Below, in pieces: positions 25,705 to 33,126 of a stretch of 64,000 nt of DNA. Origin of the DNA: Gimesia alba (GTDB lineage: Bacteria; Planctomycetota; Planctomycetia; Planctomycetales; Planctomycetaceae); NCBI RefSeq assembly GCF_007744675.1, contig NZ_CP036269.1, positions 1,193,501-1,257,500 on the forward strand. Direction: 5' to 3'. How positions within the stretch are numbered: position 1 is the stretch's first letter; the number at the start of each line of letters is the position of its first letter. Position numbers and translations under genes: made by a program. The notes below the pieces were generated by a model. That model worked only from the letters and a program-made list of their open reading frames with translations. It was not told where the DNA came from and did no database searches.

Positions 25705-26999
25705 ATGTGTTTCATCAAAATCTGATTGCGCTTTTCACAGTCATATTGTTGCAGAGCCCATTTGCCGAGGCGGCGCCGCCTCTTAATTTTGAAGCTGCAC
25801 CGGTCAACTATAGTGATGCGACGCCGCAGAATGTGATCACCCAATTACAGAGGGCGCTGGATACTGGCGAAAAAAAATGGGAGTATGCAGACGATTTCGG
25901 TTATCTGCTTCCGTTGCTCAAGGATCTAAAGATTTCTATTTCATCACAAATGCTGCCGTTTTCAAAAACGAGTTTGCAGCGGCATTTGATCGGGCCGGAT
26001 CGACCGCGGGCTTTGTATTTCAATGACGATGCGTATGTCGGCTACGTTCAGGACGGGATGCTGGAACTGATGGTGACTGATGAAAAACTGGGGATGGTGT
26101 TTTATACGTTGAAGCAGACGCCAGCGAAGAAGCCTCAACTTCAGCGACAGGTGGCAAGTTGCATGACTTGTCATGCTTCGACGCGCACGAAAAATATTCC
26201 CGGTCTGCTGGTGCGCTCGATGTTCGTTGATCCGGTGGGACTGCCGGTGATCTCGGCGGGCAGTTTTCGAACGGACCATTCCAGTCCGCTTTCAGAGCGT
26301 TGGGGAGGCTGGTATGTAACGGGCACGCATGGAAAAACAACGCATATGGGAAATTTTCACCTGGCTTCCTCAAAGCGGCCGAAGAAGCCGATTGAAAACA
26401 AGACAGGGCTGAATCTCAAGAATCTTTCATCACTGAAAGAGATCGCCCACTATCCAAGCCCGCATAGTGATCTTGTGGCACTGATGGTTTTTGAGCATCA
26501 GATCGACGCGCACAATTTTATCATCCGCACGAACTATGCCTGGCAGATTGATGTGCATAACGGAGATACAGAGCAAGAGGACGCAGTCTGGAAGCAGGAA
26601 GTGGAGCAGCTGGTGAAGTATTTGTTGTTTGAGAAAGAAGCGAAACTGGAATTTCCAATCCAGGGGACTTCCTCGTTTGCAACTGAGTTTGCGAAACAGG
26701 GCCCCTTTGATTCTCAGGGGCGGTCTCTGCGACAGTTCGATCTCGAGCGACGACTGTTTCAATTTCCCTGCAGTTACATGATTTATTCGAAGGCGTTTCG
26801 ATCATTAGCTGAACCCGTGCGAACCTATGTCTATCAGCGATTGAAGGGGGTGATTAGCGGTGATGATGAGTCGTTGTTGTCTCAAAAGATGTCTGAATCC
26901 GATCGTCAAAATCTGGCAGAGATACTTCCTGCAACCATCCCGGAATTGAAACAGGTGTGGGAACGGATGGGAAGTTCTGCATCAGCACTGGTTCCGTAG
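25701..26999 (+). CDS. exported mono-haem c-type protein
   Basis: The 432-residue protein has a signal peptide (cleavage near FAEAAPP) and one c-type haem site, Cys154-Met-Thr-Cys157-His158 (SCMTCHAST). This is followed by SMFVDPVGLPVISAGSF and WGGWYVTGTHGKTTHMGNFH, a conserved-looking block. Met or His residues in this block may be the second haem ligand. No known oxidase or peroxidase domain was identified. The gene begins inside the stop of the propeller gene (ATGA), a strong sign that the two work together, presumably in periplasmic electron transfer. Confidence 0.75.
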   Translation: MNVFHQNLIALFTVILLQSPFAEAAPPLNFEAAPVNYSDATPQNVITQLQRALDTGEKKWEYADDFGYLLPLLKDLKISISSQMLPFSKTSLQRHLIGPDRPRALYFNDDAYVGYVQDGMLELMVTDEKLGMVFYTLKQTPAKKPQLQRQVASCMTCHASTRTKNIPGLLVRSMFVDPVGLPVISAGSFRTDHSSPLSERWGGWYVTGTHGKTTHMGNFHLASSKRPKKPIENKTGLNLKNLSSLKEIAHYPSPHSDLVALMVFEHQIDAHNFIIRTNYAWQIDVHNGDTEQEDAVWKQEVEQLVKYLLFEKEAKLEFPIQGTSSFATEFAKQGPFDSQGRSLRQFDLERRLFQFPCSYMIYSKAFRSLAEPVRTYVYQRLKGVISGDDESLLSQKMSESDRQNLAEILPATIPELKQVWERMGSSASALVP

Positions 27000-27079
27000 C
27001 TTCAGTTCGTGGGTCGTGTGACTTTCGGGTAGGATACTTGCTCTTGAGTTGCTGAAAGGATCGACGATAAATGTTATTC

Positions 27080-27218
27080 GTAGGGGCAGGTCTATGTGCC
27101 TGCCCGCCTGGTGAGATTCGATGTTGTATTCTGCTTGTGAAGGCACCGGTTGTAACGTTCGAAAGTCACCATAAGAACAACGTCGATAGTGCGGGCGACC
27201 ACATAGGGTCGCCCCTAC
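27080..27218. repeat. BIME-like element, copy 2
   Basis: It starts GTAGGGGC and ends GCCCCTAC. End hairpins are GGGCAGG...CCTGCCC and GGGCGACC-acatag-GGTCGCCC. Compared with copy 1 (11551-11690) the stems differ in sequence but stay paired, and the middle (for example GAAGGCAC, AACGTTCGA, AAGAACAA) is shared. The two ends are mutual inverted repeats of about 28 bases. The plan is that of two REP units facing each other. Confidence 0.75.
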
Positions 27219-27312
27219 CTGGATTTGACAAACTTATTAATATGAATTTTCTTCCGGGGCGTGAAGGTGTCAAGAGGGAGCGACAAAAATTACCTTTCGA
27301 AGGAGCGATGAT

Positions 27313-27516
27313 ATGCTAAGAAGTGCTTTCAATTTCCTGTCTGGGCCCGATTCCGCGCTACGATGTCGCACGATAACTGAGGTGCGGATGAGCACGGTTT
27401 TGGAAAATCGTGCTGAAACAAGCGGGTTTGATGGTGCTGATTTTCTCAGTGGTTTGGAGATTTCACCTGAACCAGTAGTGCTCACTCGCGCGCGCGACGT
27501 TATCTCCGCATGTTAG
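27313..27516 (+). CDS. possible small protein, 67 aa
   Basis: ATG 27313 has AAGGAG eight bases before it, an excellent ribosome site for a gap region. The product (starting MLRSAFNFLSGPDSALRC) has no recognised domain, membrane helix or signal. It ends shortly before a terminator that belongs to the opposite strand. The ribosome site is the only positive evidence, so this is uncertain. Confidence 0.3.
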   Translation: MLRSAFNFLSGPDSALRCRTITEVRMSTVLENRAETSGFDGADFLSGLEISPEPVVLTRARDVISAC

Positions 27517-27541
27517 ACGAGGGCGTGGATGTGTCCATACG

Positions 27542-27571
27542 AAAAAAACGCCCTGAAAACAGGGCGTTTTT
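27542..27571 (-). terminator. terminator of the Gfo/Idh/MocA gene
   Basis: On the minus strand AACGCCCTG-ttt-TCAGGGCGTT is followed by a run of T. It lies about 75 bases past the stop of the oxidoreductase gene. The A-rich other flank allows termination in the plus direction too. Confidence 0.85.
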
Positions 27572-27644
27572 GTGGATTGGCAAATTCCTGATGCTGTCAA
27601 CCTTAATTCGGTTTTTGAAGCGTTGCGACATGCGCGGCTCTGGT

Positions 27645-28934
27645 TCAGGAATTGGTTTCGGGAACGTGGCTGAGTTCCAGCGTGTTGGCAGGAGCCATCT
27701 TTTCGTTTTTGGTATCCCAGCCCATCATCTGGCCGGAACGCCAGGATTCATTTGCCATGTTGACCGCGACGACTCCTGCCAGACCGAGTTCGCTCGGACA
27801 GTTGAGGGCTTCGCCGTTGCGCAGATGATTCTGCAGATTCGTGTGATGCAGCTTGGTATCTTCAGCACCCGACTTTTTATGTTCCGCGAGCACCTTACCG
27901 TCTTTGTCTTTCGCGACCCAGCCTTCACGGGTGAAGTAGAGGGTGCCTCGATAGCCGCGAATCAAGTGATCGATACCGACGCGATTGCTCATCGTGCCGA
28001 GAACATAAACCGTCATGCCGCGCGGGTATTCGCAAATCATTTCGAAGTTATCAGGAAGGGTGCGACCATCATTCCACTGCCAGATGCCACCCATGCCGAC
28101 GACGCGACGGGGGTAGAGCAGGTTGCAGGCTTTCATGATTCGCGTGATGCGGTGAATGAACAGGTCGGTGCAGATACCACCCGAGTATTGAGAATAGTTG
28201 CGCCATTCAAAGTAATGGTGCGGGTTCCAGTCGATCTTTGGTGCGTGTCCGAGCCAGGCGTCCCAGTTGAGGTCGGCCGGTTTCGGTTCATCGTCTTTGA
28301 GACCGGGGCGACGCCAGGGGCCTTGCGAACCGTAGCGGCGGACGTATTCGATCTGGGCCTGTACGACCTGACCGAGCACACCTTCTTCAATCGCTTTGGC
28401 GGCGGAGGAGTAGGAATCGTCGGACATGCCTTGCACGCCGACCTGGATCGGCAGTTTGGTCTCTTTCTGTTTTTTGATGACGGCTTGGGCTTCGGGGATG
28501 CTGTGCGTCATTGGTTTTTCACAATAGACGGCTTTGCCGGCATCCAGAGCGTCGATCGTCATTTGCGCGTGCCAGTGTTCCGGCGTGGCGATGGTGACGT
28601 AATCGATGTCCTTGATTTCCAGAACCTTGCGATAGTCGTCAAAAGCATGCTGGGCGCCGGTTTTGGTTTTTCCTTCTTCGGCACGGGTTTTCCAGCAGTC
28701 GGCAACCGCGATGGCTTCGACGTTGTTTTTATCCTTGATGGCGTTGTACGTATTCATGTGGGCGTTGGCCATGCCGCCCGCGCCGATGAAGCCGACGCGA
28801 ATCCGGTCGTTGGCGCCAAGAATACTGCCGTAGCTTTGTGCGGTCCAGGCCAGGCCGGCTGCGACAGTGCCGCCGGTCTGGAGGAAACTTCTGCGCGTGA
28901 CTTCAGAGGAAGCCGCTTTCTTTTCAGAACTCAT
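27645..28934 (-). CDS. Gfo/Idh/MocA oxidoreductase, Tat-exported
   Basis: The N-terminus has a Tat signal, TRRSFLQTGGTVAAGLAW, then a Rossmann NAD(P) site RIRVGFIGAGGMANAHM, and the family motif YCEKPMTHS with the Lys of the EKP catalytic triplet. The C-terminal part holds HYFEWRNYSQYSGGICTDLFIH (substrate-side His/Asp). The length (429 aa) is normal for planctomycete secreted members, which act on sugars or inositols. Export of an NAD-type enzyme with its cofactor bound is the usual reason for the Tat route. ATG 28934. Its neighbour upstream is a DUF1080 gene on the same strand, a pair common in this phylum. Confidence 0.92.
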   Translation of the reverse strand: MSSEKKAASSEVTRRSFLQTGGTVAAGLAWTAQSYGSILGANDRIRVGFIGAGGMANAHMNTYNAIKDKNNVEAIAVADCWKTRAEEGKTKTGAQHAFDDYRKVLEIKDIDYVTIATPEHWHAQMTIDALDAGKAVYCEKPMTHSIPEAQAVIKKQKETKLPIQVGVQGMSDDSYSSAAKAIEEGVLGQVVQAQIEYVRRYGSQGPWRRPGLKDDEPKPADLNWDAWLGHAPKIDWNPHHYFEWRNYSQYSGGICTDLFIHRITRIMKACNLLYPRRVVGMGGIWQWNDGRTLPDNFEMICEYPRGMTVYVLGTMSNRVGIDHLIRGYRGTLYFTREGWVAKDKDGKVLAEHKKSGAEDTKLHHTNLQNHLRNGEALNCPSELGLAGVVAVNMANESWRSGQMMGWDTKNEKMAPANTLELSHVPETNS

Positions 28935-28988
28935 GCGTACTTATCCTGTTTTGAATTAAGGAGTGATCGATGTGGAAAGCTCAGTCGC

Positions 28989-29663
28989 TTACTTGAGTTC
29001 TTTGATTCGCAGATTTTTGAACTCAATTTTCGCGCCATGACCACACAGGCAGATGTGCCCGATTTCCCGTTTCAGTCCGGGGTGATCTTTGTGATCGATG
29101 GTGCCGTTTTTCTTGGCGTCGGTCATATCGAAGTCGACAATGACGGTGCCGTTCAATGTGACTTTGACTTTGTTGCCATCGACGAGAAGTTCCTGTGTGT
29201 TCCATTCCCCAACTGGTTTGAGGTGACCGCGTTTGGCAGGAGCGGTGCCGTAAAGCGAACCGTGGTATTGGTATTTCTGAAGCTTGGCGTATTTTTTCGC
29301 TGTGTCATCAAGGATCTGGATTTCTTTTCCGGCATAAGCGGGGCTGGTTTTGGGGTGACGTGGCACGTGGAAGCCGATGCCGTTATTCGCGCCGGGTTCG
29401 AGTTTGAAATCAAACCGCAGAACAAAGTTTTTGTATTCTTTGTCCGTGAAGAGATTTCCGCCGCTGTCTTTTTTGCTGATCAACATGCCGTCTTTGGCAT
29501 AATATCCGTCGGTGGCACCTTCCCAGCCATCGAGGTTTTTACCGTTGAAGATGCTGACAAAATCGCTGTCGCAATGTTCTTCCGCGACAAGAGGCTCGAC
29601 AGAGAGACTGGCGAACGCCAACAGACAGAGGGCAGTAAACTTTCGGGTTGTGAATTGGAGCAT
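28989..29663 (-). CDS. DUF1080 (3-keto-disaccharide hydrolase-like) protein
   Basis: A signal peptide (LLAFASLSVEPLVAEE) is followed by the DUF1080 beta-sandwich: FVSIFNGKNLDGWEGA, YYAKDGMLISKKDSGGNLFT, FVLRFDFKLEPGANNGIGFH, GEWNTQELLVDGNKVKVTLNG, and GHICLCGHGAKIEFKNLRI. The fold is a concanavalin-like jelly roll, and some members cleave 3-keto-glycosides. With the adjacent Gfo/Idh/MocA oxidoreductase, an oxidise-then-cleave sugar pathway is plausible. ATG 29663 has AAGGA upstream. The longer frame into the upstream gap has none. Confidence 0.9.
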   Translation of the reverse strand: MLQFTTRKFTALCLLAFASLSVEPLVAEEHCDSDFVSIFNGKNLDGWEGATDGYYAKDGMLISKKDSGGNLFTDKEYKNFVLRFDFKLEPGANNGIGFHVPRHPKTSPAYAGKEIQILDDTAKKYAKLQKYQYHGSLYGTAPAKRGHLKPVGEWNTQELLVDGNKVKVTLNGTVIVDFDMTDAKKNGTIDHKDHPGLKREIGHICLCGHGAKIEFKNLRIKELK

Positions 29664-29899
29664 CGTGTTGATTCCTTGATATTTCGCAATTGCTTGTAAG
29701 TCAGGAAGGAAAATCCTGTGATATTTAAGGATCTTTAAAAAGGTGTGCAGAATCGAGCATACCAAAGTGCGTTTACCAGAATCAATGGAAAACCCGGTGA
29801 AAGCGCATGGTTTTTTGTTTGAGGCATTTTTGATTAGAATCGCTAAGATATATGAAAATGGATTTCCCACATGGTCATTTCAATAGAAGCAGAACGGAT

Positions 29900-30982
29900 A
29901 TGAATTTAGAGAATCAAGCAGGGGCAGATGTTGCGACAATGCGCTGGGTTGGCGGAACAGATGGATATCTGAAGATGATCGACCAGACATTGCTGCCAAC
30001 GGAGTTTCGCGAAATCGAATGTCGCGATGTAGAGACGGTCTGGGAAGCGATAAAGAAGCTGCGCGTTCGCGGCGCGCCGGCAATCGGAATTGCCGCCTCT
30101 TATGGAATTGTGCTGGCGGTACAAACCGGGACTGGGACACAGAGGCCGGACTTCGACCAGAGACTCATTGAAGCTGCGACCTATTTAGCGGAGAGCAGGC
30201 CGACCGCCGTCAATCTGTTCTGGGCGTTGGATCGGATGCAGAAGCTGGCGGAGAGTTCTCCGGATCTTTCCAATTCAGAGATGCATGAACTATTGCTGGA
30301 AGAAGCGCGGCTGATTGAGACTGAAGATTTAAAGATGTGCCATCAGATTGGTGAGGTCGGTGCGGAACTGCTTTCCAAGGGGGATGGCGTTCTCACACAC
30401 TGCAATGCGGGTGGTCTGGCGACATCAGGAGGAGGGACGGCTCTGGCAGTTTTCTTTGAGGCGGCCCGACAGGGAAAACAGATTCACGTTTATGCAGACG
30501 AGACGAGACCGTTGCTGCAAGGCGCACGATTAACAACGTGGGAATTAATGCAGCGTGGCATTCCCGTGACATTGATCAGCGACTCGATGGCGGGCTGGGT
30601 GATGAAAGAAGGGAAAATTCAGGCGGTGGTGACAGGCGCGGATCGAATTGCCGCGAATGGCGATGCGGCGAACAAGATTGGCACATATTCGGTGGCACTG
30701 CTTGCCAGCATTCACGAGATTCCGTTTTATATCGCAGCCCCCTCCAGCACGTTTGATTTGAGTCTGGAGAGCGGCGAGGAAATTCCGATCGAAGAACGAT
30801 TGCCGGAAGAGATCACCAATGGCTTTGGCAAGCAGACCGCGCCTGACGGAGTCGACGTGTATAACCCGGCGTTTGATGTGACACCCGCGAAATATATTCA
30901 AGGGATCATCACCGAGCGCGGTTTGATTGAGCCGGTGACGAAAGAGGAAGTTATGCGCGTGCTCTCTTCGGACCCGGTTTGA
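29900..30982 (+). CDS. mtnA: S-methyl-5-thioribose-1-phosphate isomerase
   Basis: The 360-residue enzyme turns methylthioribose-1-phosphate into methylthioribulose-1-phosphate in methionine salvage. Motifs are RGAPAIGIAASYG near residue 55, HCNAGGLATSGGGTAL with the catalytic Cys168, and VTGADRIAANGDAANKIGTY with the catalytic Asp248. Family-typical YADETRPLLQGARLT and APSSTFD are also present. The start ATG 29900 gives the normal N-terminus (MNLENQAG...TMRWV); a longer frame begins at 29852. No other mtn gene lies beside it. Confidence 0.95.
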   Translation: MNLENQAGADVATMRWVGGTDGYLKMIDQTLLPTEFREIECRDVETVWEAIKKLRVRGAPAIGIAASYGIVLAVQTGTGTQRPDFDQRLIEAATYLAESRPTAVNLFWALDRMQKLAESSPDLSNSEMHELLLEEARLIETEDLKMCHQIGEVGAELLSKGDGVLTHCNAGGLATSGGGTALAVFFEAARQGKQIHVYADETRPLLQGARLTTWELMQRGIPVTLISDSMAGWVMKEGKIQAVVTGADRIAANGDAANKIGTYSVALLASIHEIPFYIAAPSSTFDLSLESGEEIPIEERLPEEITNGFGKQTAPDGVDVYNPAFDVTPAKYIQGIITERGLIEPVTKEEVMRVLSSDPV

Positions 30983-31012
30983 AGTTGAGTTTAAGAAGGG
31001 AAACTTCGAATC

Positions 31013-31606
31013 TTAGTAGCGGGGCGCCTGATTGTATCCCGGTGTCGCTGGCTGATACTGAGGCTGCACTGGCTGTTGTTGATACTGGGGCTGTTGCTGC
31101 TGATAAGGTCGGGCTGTCTGATATTGAACCGGTACCATGGCAGGTTGTTGCTGCAGATAAGTCGAGTTGCGTTGTTGTTCCTGGTACGCCCGCTTCCGTT
31201 TCTGGATTTCTTCGATGTCTTGTTCACGAGGAGGCAGTGCATAGTTTTTCCAGGTGGCCTGTTCCTGATATCGATTCCAGAAATGCTGCGAGTAGGCTAA
31301 TTGAGGGGTGATGCCCCAGCCGGACGCGGTCTGTGTTTGCGAAAGGACGTGCCGGTAGTTATACGGTTTGAAGTAATGGTAGCCACTATAAGGAGAAATT
31401 TCCTGAAAGTAGCCGTGCTGCCAGGGGTATTGGGAATCGAAGGGGTAGAGCGGGTCTCCATAGAGTCCGCTGGTGACTCCGGCGCTGGTCATGGGGTAAC
31501 TTGCTTCGTACGGAAGTTCGGCGGCACCATAGTAGCCTCCGTTCGAAATCATAGGATCTCCGCTGACGGCAGCTGCGATGGCAATGGCAAAAATGGTGGT
31601 CGACAT
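31013..31606 (-). CDS. exported Q/P/Y-rich protein
   Basis: ATG 31606 has AGAGGA upstream. The 197-residue product has a short signal (STTIFAIAIAAAVSG) and a mature part rich in Tyr, Gln and Pro. A Tyr-rich first half (SGYHYFKPYNYRHVLSQTQ) is followed by a charged helix (REQDIEEIQKRKRAYQEQQR) and a nearly pure Q/P/Y tail of about 50 residues. No catalytic motif is seen. Its composition matches the neighbouring exported proteins at 32077 and 33127, which suggests one extracellular or envelope structure. Confidence 0.65.
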   Translation of the reverse strand: MSTTIFAIAIAAAVSGDPMISNGGYYGAAELPYEASYPMTSAGVTSGLYGDPLYPFDSQYPWQHGYFQEISPYSGYHYFKPYNYRHVLSQTQTASGWGITPQLAYSQHFWNRYQEQATWKNYALPPREQDIEEIQKRKRAYQEQQRNSTYLQQQPAMVPVQYQTARPYQQQQPQYQQQPVQPQYQPATPGYNQAPRY

Positions 31607-32076
31607 ATCCGAAATTCCTCTGTATTTAACAGACAGAGACGATGCTCTGTGAACTGGCACAATCGTTAAGCTTGTTATCAGAGAGAGACTCTCCCTTACT
31701 CTTATTTATCGGATGATCAAACGGTCTTTCCTTCAGGCTCATCACAAAATTCGCAGGATGTAAATCACATACGCGCGCTACAACCTGAATATTTTCAAAT
31801 CGGGTTAGATCATCCAGTGAAAATGGACCGGCAGAATCTGCCGAAAGCGTGCTCAGATTTCAAAAAAAAACGTGCTGTTCCGCTTTGAGTCAAAAAATGA
31901 TGTAGGTTTATTAGTAGACGCGAGTGATGTCAGTTTGACATTCTTCGGCATTCATCGCGATCATTGATAGATACGAAATGACTTAGCGAGACGCAGTTTT
32001 TAGAGTGTGATGAATGTGCTTTTTCATCATCATGATGATCATTTGAAATACTTACATGAGGCGTAAGAGAGCAATT
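31607..32076. other. 470-base divergent intergenic region
   Basis: It separates two divergent genes for low-complexity exported proteins and must hold both promoters. ATCATCATGATGAT (32026-32039), a perfect 14-base palindrome, lies 37 bases before ATG 32077 and could be a regulator site. Nothing else stands out. Confidence 0.4.
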
Positions 32077-32661
32077 ATGCAACAGTATAAAATCACTACA
32101 ATCATGGTGATGATCTTCGTCGGCTCCGGATTTGTTTACGCCGATGATGTCATCCCCGGCGCTGATTTGGGAAAATCAGCCACTTTACCCCCTCCACCCG
32201 GTAATGTGGCTCCACGTCCAGACCCGGCGGCGAATGCGCAACCTCAACCGCAGGCAGGACCTGCTACAAATCCGGATGCGTTGACTCGCCCTGTTCCCGG
32301 ATATCGAGGTGGTCCGTATGTCAGAGGCGGTAATCAATATTGGTTACCGAATAACGTGGTGCCGCAAGTCGGATCACCTTATTACTATAGTGCGACTCAA
32401 GGGCCCGGCGGTACGTATGGCATGGAAGGGCCGAGCGTTGGTATTCGAGCCGGACAGACCTGGTTTGGTGGTTATCACGAAGCGAACGTTGGAATGCAAA
32501 ATCAGGGTTTGTCTGCTGATCCTTATACACGGCATTTCGGTCCCGGGTTTTATCGATCGAATGAATATGGTCATTTGCGATTTCCGTCCTACAGTTACCG
32601 CCGCCCCTGGTACAACCCGGGTGCTCCAACATATAACCGTGATACGAATTATCGCTGGTAA
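32077..32661 (+). CDS. exported P/G/Y-rich protein
   Basis: The 194-residue protein has a signal peptide (TIMVMIFVGSGFVYADD). A Pro/Gln/Ala-rich linker (PPPPGNVAPRPDPAANAQPQ) leads to a Gly/Tyr/Arg-rich domain ending YSYRRPWYNPGAPTYNRDTN. I chose ATG 32077, with AAGAGAG upstream, over ATG 32056. No family was recognised. The neighbouring divergent gene and the secretin downstream encode similar low-complexity sequences, so it may be a structural envelope or matrix component. A strong terminator follows. Confidence 0.6.
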   Translation: MQQYKITTIMVMIFVGSGFVYADDVIPGADLGKSATLPPPPGNVAPRPDPAANAQPQPQAGPATNPDALTRPVPGYRGGPYVRGGNQYWLPNNVVPQVGSPYYYSATQGPGGTYGMEGPSVGIRAGQTWFGGYHEANVGMQNQGLSADPYTRHFGPGFYRSNEYGHLRFPSYSYRRPWYNPGAPTYNRDTNYRW

Positions 32662-33126
32662 TCAAATCTAAGAAGAGAAAATTGAAATAAGCAGACGTTG
32701 ATTAGTTGTTGTCTTGAAACGCCCCGGTTTACCGCTGGGGCGTTTTTTTTGTCACTGAATTTGAAGGGGTTATCCTCAAGTTGCGCGATAGAAGAGGAAA
32801 ATTAAGTTGAACCAGTCTAATCCTATTTTCATGATTAGCCGATACAAACAATACAATGTGGTATGTATCTACCCAAATTGCGTTCTCTATTTTTCAAATT
32901 TGGATAAATGACCCCAATTTTGAATTGATCGCCGCGATTTGAGACATGCCCTGAAGTGATTGTTTAACAGTAAGTTAGGGAAAACTTTCTGTCATAAAAT
33001 AGATACAAATATGGGTTCTCAATCCTCTCGTTCCGGTTCTGGAGCGATGATTCATCCCAGAAAAATACACAGATATAACGCGAATTACCTTTTTCCTCTT
33101 TGCAGGTAATTGGGGAGCAACTGCGG
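32662..33126. other. 465-base intergenic region before the secretin gene
   Basis: It contains the terminator at 32718-32750. The remaining roughly 375 bases are AT-rich (about 32880-33080) and hold no supported gene. A ribosome site GGGGAG lies before the secretin start. Confidence 0.5.
32718..32750 (+). terminator. Rho-independent terminator
   Basis: AACGCCCC pairs with GGGGCGTT around ggtttaccgct, followed by eight T, 57 bases after the 32661 stop. Confidence 0.9.

Larger units (their letters stand above)
27000..27644. other. 645-base intergenic region
   Basis: It holds the second BIME-like element (27080-27218), a possible small open frame (27313) and a terminator for the minus-strand gene (27542-27571). 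The remainder shows nothing recognisable. Confidence 0.5.

Noticed and set aside
27510..29699. A 729-codon open frame on the plus strand, rich in Phe, Val, Gly and Asp
   Set aside because: It lies exactly opposite the Gfo/Idh/MocA and DUF1080 genes, which have clear motifs and signal peptides. The antisense frame is open because of their codon use. It has no domain and no ribosome site.
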